Source of the DNA: Flammeovirgaceae bacterium UBA1842
Lineage (GTDB): Bacteria > Bacteroidota > Bacteroidia > Cytophagales > Cyclobacteriaceae
Direction of reading: 5' to 3'
Assembly: GCA_002338655.1 (NCBI GenBank)
Contig: DDIU01000007.1
Span: forward strand, 1 to 60,937
DNA: 60,937 nucleotides
The notes below the pieces were generated by a model. It had not been told where the DNA came from. It ran no database searches and saw only the letters and a list, made by a program, of their open reading frames with translations. Positions 16,437 to 24,249 of the stretch are shown in pieces. The position numbers were made by a program, and so were the translations under genes. Numbering within the stretch: position 1 is the stretch's first letter; every line of letters begins with the position of its first letter.

Positions 16437-18113
16437 TTATCCTATGAGTCCCTCCTCTTCTAAAATGATACTGATTTGTTTTACTATATCGTCTAGTTCC
16501 ACAGAGCTAAGTTTCAGTTTGTCCACGATCATTGCTTTTTCATTGATATCAATCTTATCGTTGTTAAAAAGCTCTATCAACCCAAGAATAGTAGCTACCG
16601 GAGCCCGTAGTTTATGGGCATTGATAAATGCATATTCTGCTAGTTTTTTGTTGTTCTTCTCCAATTGAGCATTCTTTTCACGCAATTCATTGGTACGATT
16701 GATAATTTTAAGTTCTAGATTATCATTTATTCCATTCAATGATTCATTAAGTTCTTTGAGCGTTTCCGCTTGAGCCTGTAGCTCTTCTTTTTGTGTGCTG
16801 ATTTCATGGTTGAGAGCTTCCAACTTATGATTAGCCACTAGTTTTCTTTTTACATTCAAGTACATTAAAAAGGCAATCACGAGCATCAGTACAAATCCCA
16901 CAATTAATGAATTACGAATCCAAAGCTCACGCTCTCGCAATTTTTCCTTTTCAATTTCATTGATCCGTCTTTGTATCTCCTTTTCACGCTGCTTACGCTC
17001 AAATTCATACTTTGCCTCTAATCTGCCTATTTCTTTCGCATTCCCCCCGTGAAACAACGAATCCTGCATGCTATAATAAATCTTTGAGTATTTATAAGCT
17101 TCATCCAGCTTGCCTTTCAATTCATAAGTTTCAGATAGTAATTTGGCAATAATGCTGGTTTCTCTTTTTAGATAATACTTAGTTCCTATATCATATCCTT
17201 CGTGAAGCAAGGTTAGGGCCTGCTTATATTGTTTTCTGCTTATACTTACTTGCGCCAATTCTGAAAGCGCTCCTACTTCCACAATTCGATCACCGCAAAA
17301 TTTGGCTCCAACCAACGACTTCTCCAAATACGCTTCAGCACTATCCAGTTGTCCCAATTTGTAGTAAATACTTCCGATATTTTCGTAGGGATATATTTTG
17401 GCACATAGCGTCATATTGCTATAAATTTTGGTCGCCCGATTAAAGTAAATTAAGGCTTCCTTCATATCACCCTTCTCTGCATTGGCCAGACCAATGTTGT
17501 TCAATGCGGAAGCAGCAGCTACCGTATCATTAATGTCAAGTTGAAAGCTGAATGCTCTTTTCCAATAGTCTAGGGCTTGATCAAAATCTTTAAGGTTGTA
17601 ATATATCCCGCCTATTACCTGAAAAGCACCTGCCTTTATCGACAAGTTATTGATAGACTCAGCTAAATCCAGAGCCTTCTGATAGAAGTCAAGGGCTTCG
17701 GAATAGTTGCCCTCATAGTTTTGAATTAAGCCAATATTTATTAAACTATTGGCTTGAATCTCAATAAATCCATATTCTTCGGCTAATTGCAAGGCTTTTT
17801 CACAATAGGCTTTTCCTTCTTCCAGTTTCCCTTTTTTCCACAATGTAAACCCAATTATTAAATTTGAGCTTGCTTCTCCTTTATTGTACTTGATTTTTTT
17901 GGAAAGGTCATTGGCGAGGTGCCCGTAATAGTTCATACTATCATAACTGACATTCTTAAACACATTGGCCATTTCTATGAGGAGATCAACCTTTGATGTG
18001 TCTTGACTCAAACTGTTCAGTGATGTCCGAAGGTTATCAATCTGCTCGGTCTGACAGAATGCGGAGGAAACCACAAAAGGCGCAACAAGTAAAATTAATA
18101 GAATCTTTCTCAA
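16437..18113 (-). CDS. TPR sensor with histidine (DHp) helix but no ATPase domain
   Basis: The 558-residue protein starts at a TTG; the in-frame upstream codons reach a TAG without any ATG. A signal peptide (to about residue 20) leads into roughly eight TPR units (30-330), a transmembrane helix at about 396-417 and a long coiled coil (420-490). An H-box-like segment follows (INAHKLRAPVATIL, His500) with a second helix to residue 558. In related kinases this box is followed by a HATPase domain of about 120 residues; here the gene stops and no remnant is visible before the NYN gene. It could be a phosphotransfer or dominant partner of another kinase, or a decayed kinase. The TTG sits inside a perfect TATCTTTG promoter element (18111-18118), so the start is less certain. 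Confidence 0.82.
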   Translation of the reverse strand: MRKILLILLVAPFVVSSAFCQTEQIDNLRTSLNSLSQDTSKVDLLIEMANVFKNVSYDSMNYYGHLANDLSKKIKYNKGEASSNLIIGFTLWKKGKLEEGKAYCEKALQLAEEYGFIEIQANSLINIGLIQNYEGNYSEALDFYQKALDLAESINNLSIKAGAFQVIGGIYYNLKDFDQALDYWKRAFSFQLDINDTVAAASALNNIGLANAEKGDMKEALIYFNRATKIYSNMTLCAKIYPYENIGSIYYKLGQLDSAEAYLEKSLVGAKFCGDRIVEVGALSELAQVSISRKQYKQALTLLHEGYDIGTKYYLKRETSIIAKLLSETYELKGKLDEAYKYSKIYYSMQDSLFHGGNAKEIGRLEAKYEFERKQREKEIQRRINEIEKEKLRERELWIRNSLIVGFVLMLVIAFLMYLNVKRKLVANHKLEALNHEISTQKEELQAQAETLKELNESLNGINDNLELKIINRTNELREKNAQLEKNNKKLAEYAFINAHKLRAPVATILGLIELFNNDKIDINEKAMIVDKLKLSSVELDDIVKQISIILEEEGLIG

Positions 18114-18180
18114 AGATAAACGGGGTTTAGTCTAAGAATCCAAATACACAATAAGATCTCCACAAGATGTGACTTTTTCT

Positions 18181-18948
18181 TTAAAAGTCATCTTCCCCGT
18201 CATCTTCCTCTTCCGCTGGAGGTGGGTCTTTAGGTGGGTTTATTGGTTTTACTTTTTCAGGTTTGGGTTCTTTCTCCTTTTTGTCTTTTTTCTTCAAAAA
18301 CGAAAAGAAACCTTTCTTCTTTGTTCCTCCATCACCAGTTTCTGTGGCTGAAGTTTCAATATCAAAATTGGTGCTATCCGCTTTGTTCTTTTTGCCAAAC
18401 AAGCGTTTAAAAAATCCTTGTTTCTGACCCTTTTGTTTAGAAATATTCCCCTTTGTAACGGCATTTTGCTCCATTTGTAATTTTACATCCGGATAGACGA
18501 GTTGATCACGCATGTACCACAGGTACAATTCCTGATCGATGTTAAACTTCTCCTTCTTTTGGGAAATGACATAAATGCTATCAGAGATAGAAGCCACGGC
18601 AGTTGAATCAATGGCAGGTACATCCTCAAAATCACGCTCGGCAAGGGCAAATTCATCATTAAATTCCAAGGAATCTGGCTTCACAGGATAGATATCTTTC
18701 ATTTCTACCGTTTGCATCATCCTTAGTTTTCTGCGATAAGTGACCGGGTCAATAAGCAAATGTTTGCTTTTACTAGCCTCCAGTACTTTAGGGAGTGAAT
18801 CTTCGCCAAAATAGCTGAATTTACGGTCCAATGTAGCTTTGTCATGGATGAAGGCACTTTGATACGCAGGGCATATCATACGCTGAGTACAAGCCGAAGC
18901 CACCCAAGCGATAATAAGTCCAACTATAACATGCCTGATTCTGATCAT
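18181..18948 (-). CDS. Lipoprotein with Lys/Pro/Glu-rich tail, unknown function
   Basis: I start at the ATG at 18948 (255 residues); the in-frame TTG at 18960 adds only four residues before the signal. The lipobox ends at Cys20 (WVASAC). The middle has no recognised domain. The C-terminal 75 residues carry two similar basic-aromatic blocks (GFFKRLFGKKNK and GFFSFLKKKDKK), then a Pro-rich segment and a fully acidic end (EEEDDGEDDF). The charge switch suggests an extended, disordered tail that may bind polyanions or peptidoglycan (inference). Genes with similar tails occur near gliding and secretion genes in Bacteroidota, but nothing here proves that link. Confidence 0.75.
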   Translation of the reverse strand: MIRIRHVIVGLIIAWVASACTQRMICPAYQSAFIHDKATLDRKFSYFGEDSLPKVLEASKSKHLLIDPVTYRRKLRMMQTVEMKDIYPVKPDSLEFNDEFALAERDFEDVPAIDSTAVASISDSIYVISQKKEKFNIDQELYLWYMRDQLVYPDVKLQMEQNAVTKGNISKQKGQKQGFFKRLFGKKNKADSTNFDIETSATETGDGGTKKKGFFSFLKKKDKKEKEPKPEKVKPINPPKDPPPAEEEDDGEDDF

Positions 18949-19244
18949 CCAATAAATCAATTGTGGGTTACGTTACAAAACGTATTTTTCCCGTGTCAAT
19001 TGTATACAATTCACCAATCGATAAAGGTAAGGGCAAAAAAGCAATACTTAAAGGAAAAAGAAATAAAATAAGCTTCTGTAAATGAGCTGATTAATTAGGT
19101 TTTATTACTTCATTCCTAATTTTAGAATTTTTAAATACCCAAAAATCACAATGTTCCTTTAGCTTACATGTAGGCTCATGTTATGTTTGTTATTAATATA
19201 TTATGAGCATTCTCCTTCCACTAGATTATTAATTTGATACCATT
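18949..19244. other. 296-base intergenic region with two dyads
   Basis: No gene was found. It holds TACGTT-ACAA-AACGTA (18969-18984), followed on the plus strand by a T-run, and the perfect 14-base palindrome AATTGTATACAATT (18998-19011). Both lie in the probable promoter region of the leftward lipoprotein gene that starts at 18948. The rest is AT-rich without recognisable structure. Confidence 0.5.
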
Positions 19245-19763
19245 TCAAAAAGGATTACAACCAGTTCCACTGTCACGATTTTCTTGCGACATTGCACTTC
19301 TGAAATACACAAATTTCCCTTCTGTAAATTCAAAACTAGCTGGGGCATTCGGACTATTGGCCTTTAATGAAAAAGTACCTGCAATACATCCACTTTTTGA
19401 CTGACCGGGCATATCGAATAGTATGAAGTTGATCTTACCTTCAGTAAATGGATCAGCACCTGATATTTTACCCTCTTTTAAAGGGTAATCTTTATTCAGT
19501 TCAATACCTTCTACGGGTATTGAAAACTCTGCATTAATCTCATCCATCAATAGCTGACCAGCATCAAAAATAATCACTGCATTTTTAGTGTTCGGAAAAA
19601 AATAAGTAACACTTATTTCTGGGAAGCAAACTTCTGTGCCATTTTTTAAAGCAGTGGCCCACTGTCCATCGTTACATGGATCCACTGGTATTGGCGATTC
19701 CTGACAGGCCATTATTAGGGAAAACAGGCCTAAGTAAATAACTCGTTTTATTCTAGTATTCAT
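19245..19763 (-). CDS. Secreted lipoprotein, paralogue of the protein at 2065-2568
   Basis: The 172-residue protein has a lipobox at Cys20 (LIMAC). It aligns with the copy-1 lipoprotein at 2065-2568 at the EVCFPE motif, GIELNKDYPL, the CIAGTF block and the CNPF ending, with about the same spacing. It is last in the leftward copy-2 operon, 7 bases after its neighbour. In copy 1 this paralogue precedes, rather than follows, the counterpart of its neighbour, so gene order has been rearranged. Function unknown. Confidence 0.87.
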   Translation of the reverse strand: MNTRIKRVIYLGLFSLIMACQESPIPVDPCNDGQWATALKNGTEVCFPEISVTYFFPNTKNAVIIFDAGQLLMDEINAEFSIPVEGIELNKDYPLKEGKISGADPFTEGKINFILFDMPGQSKSGCIAGTFSLKANSPNAPASFEFTEGKFVYFRSAMSQENRDSGTGCNPF

Positions 19764-19770
19764 ATCTCCT

Positions 19771-20490
19771 TTATTTTAGTGAGTTACAATCAAATGAATC
19801 ATGAATAAACCCATAATTGGAAGGGTTGAAACCTGTGGGTAACACTATTGGATTTTGATTGCCGGTATATTGCCCGAAAATAATTATGTCTAGTTCAACA
19901 TGAATGGATTGAGTTGGATTCTGTCTGGTAAATCCAGTATTGATACCGAAATCGAGATAAACGATTTTAGAAGCAACGGATACTGGCTTAGTAGGGAAAG
20001 TTCTGCTATCCCGTTCAAAAGCAACCTCCTCTTGTGAGGCAAATAACATTAGCTCATTACTTATTCTACCAAAGCCAGACAATCTAGAAAAAACCTCCAC
20101 TCCCTCCACATAGTAGGTTGATTTATCCGCACCATTAACAGCCTCCACAAATGGTGTATTTGGATTTGAAGCATAGGCCACAGAAGCACTTATCTGAGCA
20201 TCTCGTGAGGCTCCATTATTAACACCAACCCATGTAAAGTCTGCAATTGAAATGGCCAATCCTATTTCAGGATCATTAATAGTAGGGTCTTGTACCTGTA
20301 TCAGACGAACATCTTTTGAAGACTTTGGATTTTCAATATCGATGATCAACTTTCCGTACTCAACCCTCACAGTCGCTTCTGGATTGTTAATTTCCACTTC
20401 CCATTTACCACAGCTGGTTGTTATATTTTCTTCTTTCACGCAGCTTGCACAAATAAGTGCCAGCGCAACTACTAATAATATGTTTCTCAT
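19771..20490 (-). CDS. Secreted lipoprotein, paralogue of the protein at 147-815
   Basis: The 239-residue protein has a lipobox at Cys17 (ICASC). It shares with the 222-residue copy-1 protein a C-GKWEVE opening, DVRLIQ, VYLDFGIN and a terminal FDCNSL. The central part diverges strongly, as expected if conserved ends frame a variable ligand-binding core (inference). It is the middle gene of the leftward operon that starts at 21232, 10 bases after the outer-membrane-like gene. No known family recognised. Confidence 0.87.
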   Translation of the reverse strand: MRNILLVVALALICASCVKEENITTSCGKWEVEINNPEATVRVEYGKLIIDIENPKSSKDVRLIQVQDPTINDPEIGLAISIADFTWVGVNNGASRDAQISASVAYASNPNTPFVEAVNGADKSTYYVEGVEVFSRLSGFGRISNELMLFASQEEVAFERDSRTFPTKPVSVASKIVYLDFGINTGFTRQNPTQSIHVELDIIIFGQYTGNQNPIVLPTGFNPSNYGFIHDSFDCNSLK

Positions 20491-20500
20491 GATTAATAAT

Positions 20501-21232
20501 TTAAATTGAAATGCCGATACCTAATTGCCTTCTGACGATACGATTGCCCGTGGTGTTAAGGCCATTGACAATTTCTAGGTTTAGATATAAATTGTTCCAT
20601 CGTAGTTCAAACATTTGGTTTAAGATTTTAGGCTGTACATCGGGCAATACCGGTGTTTCTCCGAAAGTGAATGCGTACGATCCCTCATAATGAAAGAATA
20701 GGCCTGAGTCAAATAGTGCTAAATCAACAAAAAGAACAGGGCCTACACCTCCATAATAATTGATAGTGCCACTTGTGTTTTCTGGCGATTTTCGGTTGCT
20801 CTCATGCAAACCTTCAATCCCATAGAAGTAATCACCTAAATGGCCCCCTACTGACAGTTGGAAATAGTTGGTTGAATACAAAGAAATGCCGTAGTTATGC
20901 CATCCTACAACGCTGGTGATCACTGGCGTTCCCGGAGTAGGTTTTTCTGAATAACCAGGCTCAGTATAAAGCATGGATATGACATCACCAAGTATTTTAT
21001 AACGATGACTTGACTGAAATTTAAAATTTCCAAATGTAGAACGACTGTTGCCAATATCAATTACAAATGCACTATGGCTTTCATTCTCAACTTTTTGCGA
21101 CCATTCGTTGGTTATTTTTCCGTGAAATACCGCAAATCTCATAACCTTCTCTCCCTTATTGGGGTATTTTGAAAATTGCGCTTGACAAAAGAAAAAAGAT
21201 AGTATGTAAACTATTGTAATAAGGTATTTCAT
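20501..21232 (-). CDS. Secreted outer-membrane-like protein, paralogue of the protein at 2580-3353
   Basis: The 243-residue protein has a signal peptide cleaved near residue 18 (FFCQAQ). Conserved blocks with the copy-1 protein are VVGWHN, GGHLGDYF and HYEGSYAFT. The ending (RRQLGIGISI) is amphipathic, as in barrel-terminal strands. It is first in the leftward operon and directly behind a promoter whose distance to the operator matches that of copy 1. It could be a small barrel or a periplasmic beta-protein; function unknown. Confidence 0.87.
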   Translation of the reverse strand: MKYLITIVYILSFFFCQAQFSKYPNKGEKVMRFAVFHGKITNEWSQKVENESHSAFVIDIGNSRSTFGNFKFQSSHRYKILGDVISMLYTEPGYSEKPTPGTPVITSVVGWHNYGISLYSTNYFQLSVGGHLGDYFYGIEGLHESNRKSPENTSGTINYYGGVGPVLFVDLALFDSGLFFHYEGSYAFTFGETPVLPDVQPKILNQMFELRWNNLYLNLEIVNGLNTTGNRIVRRQLGIGISI

Positions 21233-21256
21233 ATTTTTATCATTTATTGTTTACTA

Positions 21257-21287
21257 CAAATTTGATTTTTACAATACTTGAGTTCAA
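21257..21287 (-). promoter_or_regulatory. Predicted promoter of the second secreted-protein operon
   Basis: On the minus strand TTGA (21284-21287), a 19-base spacer and CAAATTTG (21257-21264) match the Bacteroidota pattern at seven of eight -7 positions. The operator at 21312-21329 lies 24 bases upstream of TTGA, the same as in copy 1. The predicted transcript begins some 15-20 bases before the ATG at 21232. Confidence 0.6.
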
Positions 21288-21308
21288 TCCGTACTTCTTG
21301 GTAATTTG
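21278..21308 (+). promoter_or_regulatory. Predicted promoter of the second TPR kinase gene
   Basis: TTGA (21278-21281), a 19-base spacer and GTAATTTG (21301-21308) give a partial Bacteroidota promoter. It overlaps the opposite promoter, and the operator starts 3 bases after the -7 box, so a bound regulator would block the start site. This mirrors the copy-1 layout at 4971-5001. Confidence 0.5.
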
Positions 21309-21311
21309 CTT

Positions 21312-21329
21312 CTACCGAGTACTCGGTAG
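21312..21329. promoter_or_regulatory. Predicted operator 2, perfect 18-base palindrome
   Basis: CTACCGAGTACTCGGTAG is a perfect palindrome fitting TACCNA-N4-TNGGTA. It lies 18 bases before the kinase start codon and 80 bases from the start of the divergent operon. A T-run follows on the plus strand, so a terminator role was considered. The matching position of operator 1 favours a protein-binding site. Confidence 0.7.
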
Positions 21330-21347
21330 TTAATTTTTTTTTAATAA

Positions 21348-23471
21348 ATGAATCGTATGAATGCACTCAAACTATTGATTGGTTCTTTCCTACTTAGTTG
21401 CTTTATAAACATCCCCCTGAAAGCACAGAAGGAATCTCACCTAAGGACGGTGAATGATCAAAATGGCAATTTTGATATTGCAGGATTATGGTTGATAGCT
21501 AGAGAAAATAAAGCCGACAGTGCTAAGACCAAAGAATTAATTAAAAGAGTTGAAGTATTAACGTGGTCAGAAGAAAATCAAAGAAACACCTTAATGATTT
21601 ATCTAACCGCCAATCTGGAAAGTATCAGAGGCAATTTCGATTCAGCAATCAATAAATATGGAAAGTTGGCCGACACTTTTCGGGATAATAATGACTCTTC
21701 CAATGAAGCCCTTATCTTGCTAGACTTATCCACTCTTTTATCGAAATCAGGCAACTATGAAAGTGCAATAAAGCACAGTTTCGATGCCATGCATTCGTTT
21801 TTGGCCATCAAAGACTCCTTTAATTTAATATCAACCTATTCTAACATAGGCAGAAGCTATCAGTTGTCTGGCAACTTGGATTCGGCTTTGGTTTACTTAT
21901 ATAAAAGTATAGATATTATAGAAAGTTATAAGCCCAAAAATTCACAAGAAGCATCTTATCTGAGATTGGCTGGTAACACTTATAACAACACCGGAATATC
22001 CTATATGGAAAATGGGGAGTTGGACAAAGCGTATAACTTCTATCAAAAAGCAATGAGCAAAAAAATGCAAATTAAAGATACCATAGAAATAGGCAATATG
22101 TATATCAATTTCGGAGGACTGATGTTCACCAAAAATGACTTAAGTGCTGCCCGAAGCTATCTTGATAGTGCAGCCGAGTATTATACCAGGAAAAATTACA
22201 TACAGGGCATTTTGCTATGCAAAACCAACTCAGCTGCCGTATCAATAGAATTGAAAGAATACAACAGCGCCATAAATTATGCTTTAGAAGGACTATCAAT
22301 AGCCAAAAAAAATAGCGACTTGTACCACACTTCGCTCAACTATTTTCACATTGGCACCGCCAACGGACATAAACAACTTAGCTCCGCATTTTATGCTTAT
22401 CTCGATTCAGCCTTGACCGTAGCAAAACAAATAGATTCGAAAAATCTAATTGCTGAAAATTATAATGCCCGATATGCCTTTGCTTTAAAAAACTCAGCTT
22501 ATAAAGAGGCTCTTGATTATAGAAATGAATATTTTGCTGTCAGGGACGCCATGTTTCAAGCCAAGCGATCCTCCGAAATTTCCAACCTGGAAACTAAATA
22601 TAAAACCAAAGAAAAGGAATCTGAGATTAGCTTTTTAAATCAGCAAAATGCCTTAAAAGAAGCTTCCCTGCAACGAAACACACTACTCATTTTTGGATTG
22701 ATAACTTTATTAATTTTGGTGGTTGTCATATTCTATTTCCTAAGGTATCGCTTCAAACAAAATCATAAAGCCGTACTAGACGCACAAAAAATAAGAATGC
22801 GGGAAAGTCAAATGCAAGCTGTAATTGATTCTCAAGAAAATGAAAGAAAACGCTTTGCTGAAGATCTGCATGATGGAATGGGACAGCTCGTTGCTGCACT
22901 TCAGCTTAATATTAAGTCGCTACAATCTGATGATAAAAACATCGAACAAAGAGCCGAAATAGTTGATCATTCCACAGAGTTGTTAAAAGAAGTGCACCAA
23001 GAAATTAGAAATATTGCATTTAATTTAATGCCACAAACGCTCGTGAAAGAAGGTCTTAATGCAGCATTAAGTGAACTGATTTATAAGATCAATAAAACTG
23101 ATCAAATGGCAATACACTATTCCTCCTTGGATGTACCCAATTCTTTAGATGAAATAGTAGAGGTTTCACTTTATAGAATTACTCAAGAACTATTGTCAAA
23201 TATTCTAAAACATGGCAATGCCAAAAACATCTATTTAGATTTAACTGGTCATGATGATGAATTGGTACTTTCCATCGAGGATGATGGAACCGGATTCGAT
23301 ATCGATCTATTTAAAAACAGTGCTGGGAATGGATGGAGAAATATAAGCACTAGAATTTCCTTGATAAAGGGTGAAATTAACATTGAAAACGTTATTAATG
23401 TAAAAGGAAATAGTGTCATCATAAATGTTCCACTTGTTGTAAAAAACACAAGGATTGGGATTCTTAACTAA
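21348..23471 (+). CDS. TPR-containing sensor histidine kinase (NarL-partner type), copy 2
   Basis: The 707-residue protein has a signal peptide (to about residue 26, PLKAQ), then TPR units over about 60-400 outside the membrane, a transmembrane helix at about 446-467 and a coiled coil. The HisKA_3 box AEDLHDGMGQ has His508. The ATPase domain has an N-box (ELLSNILKHGNA) and a G1 box (EDDGTGFD). Its catalytic half is closely similar to the kinase at 5042-6985, down to GNGWRN versus GNGWRS near the end, while the TPR half has diverged and is about 60 residues longer. So the two probably sense different ligands but use the same output. A second in-frame ATG at 21357 is also possible. Confidence 0.93.
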   Translation: MNRMNALKLLIGSFLLSCFINIPLKAQKESHLRTVNDQNGNFDIAGLWLIARENKADSAKTKELIKRVEVLTWSEENQRNTLMIYLTANLESIRGNFDSAINKYGKLADTFRDNNDSSNEALILLDLSTLLSKSGNYESAIKHSFDAMHSFLAIKDSFNLISTYSNIGRSYQLSGNLDSALVYLYKSIDIIESYKPKNSQEASYLRLAGNTYNNTGISYMENGELDKAYNFYQKAMSKKMQIKDTIEIGNMYINFGGLMFTKNDLSAARSYLDSAAEYYTRKNYIQGILLCKTNSAAVSIELKEYNSAINYALEGLSIAKKNSDLYHTSLNYFHIGTANGHKQLSSAFYAYLDSALTVAKQIDSKNLIAENYNARYAFALKNSAYKEALDYRNEYFAVRDAMFQAKRSSEISNLETKYKTKEKESEISFLNQQNALKEASLQRNTLLIFGLITLLILVVVIFYFLRYRFKQNHKAVLDAQKIRMRESQMQAVIDSQENERKRFAEDLHDGMGQLVAALQLNIKSLQSDDKNIEQRAEIVDHSTELLKEVHQEIRNIAFNLMPQTLVKEGLNAALSELIYKINKTDQMAIHYSSLDVPNSLDEIVEVSLYRITQELLSNILKHGNAKNIYLDLTGHDDELVLSIEDDGTGFDIDLFKNSAGNGWRNISTRISLIKGEINIENVINVKGNSVIINVPLVVKNTRIGILN

Positions 23472-23474
23472 TTA

Positions 23475-23492
23475 ATACCCATTATTGGGTAT
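23475..23492. promoter_or_regulatory. Predicted operator 3 (TACCCA-TTAT-TGGGTA)
   Basis: ATACCCA-TTAT-TGGGTAT has 7-base arms and a 4-base centre and begins 4 bases after the kinase stop codon. It fits the same consensus as the other three sites. A further TACCGA half-site lies at 23501-23506. A -7-like CATCTTTG occurs at 23540-23547, but no convincing -33 partner was found, so the promoter of this regulator gene is unclear. Confidence 0.62.
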
Positions 23493-23602
23493 TCGATAAA
23501 TACCGATTATTACGGCTGTTTCCAAATGAAGCAGATCGGCATCTTTGGAATAAAAGGATGGTCGGATTTTTAGGAAATACATATCTTAAGCACATTAAGC
23601 GA

Positions 23603-24226
23603 ATGAATAAGTACAAAGTACTACTCGTAGATGATCATCCGATTTTACTTGAAGGCAGTAAAAACCTCATTAATTCCTCAGAATTATATAAGGTTACTTT
23701 TACTGCCACCAATGTTCAAAGTGCTATGGAATTGATAAAATCGGAGGATTTTGATATTCTAATTACTGATTATGAAATGGGAGATCTTACCGGTAGCGAA
23801 TTAATACAAATGGCTAAAGTGGCCCAACCAGAAATCAAAACCATTATTTTAAGTATGCATGATAGCCCAGCTATCGTAAAAGAATTGTTGAAGCTTGGGG
23901 TAAATGGCTATGTATTAAAAAGTGATAGCCATGAGAGCATGCTTGCTGCGCTTGATAAAGTAACAAATGGCAAAAGGTATCTAAGTGATAACATTGCAAG
24001 TATTCTAATCGAAGGAATAGATCAGCCACCATCGAGTGCACTGACGCCACGCGAAGAGGAGATAGTCAAATTAATTGTAAAGGAATTCTCAACTAAACAA
24101 ATCGCTGAGATTCTATTCATAAGTCAACGTACGGTTGAAACCCACCGAAAGAATATTTTAAAGAAAACGAAAAGCTCAAATCTGGTTGCGCTAATTAAAT
24201 ACGCCTACGATCATAAGTTAGTATAG
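23603..24226 (+). CDS. NarL/LuxR-family response regulator, copy 2
   Basis: The 207-residue form starts at the ATG at 23603, chosen because similarity to copy 1 begins at MNKYKVLLVDDHP; an in-frame ATG at 23558 would add 15 unmatched residues. The receiver domain has phospho-acceptor Asp56 (LITDYEMGD), and the GerE helix-turn-helix ends with ISQRTVETHRKNIL. That segment differs from copy 1 (ISEKTVETHRKNIL) at only two positions, so the DNA target is very likely shared. Copy 1 and copy 2 regulators are similar over their whole length. Confidence 0.93.
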   Translation: MNKYKVLLVDDHPILLEGSKNLINSSELYKVTFTATNVQSAMELIKSEDFDILITDYEMGDLTGSELIQMAKVAQPEIKTIILSMHDSPAIVKELLKLGVNGYVLKSDSHESMLAALDKVTNGKRYLSDNIASILIEGIDQPPSSALTPREEEIVKLIVKEFSTKQIAEILFISQRTVETHRKNILKKTKSSNLVALIKYAYDHKLV

Positions 24227-24249
24227 AAATCAATATTTAAGACGTGGCA

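Noticed and set aside
21312..21342. Palindrome plus T-run before the second kinase as a terminator
   Set aside because: No plus-strand gene precedes it, and its place relative to the start codon matches operator 1.
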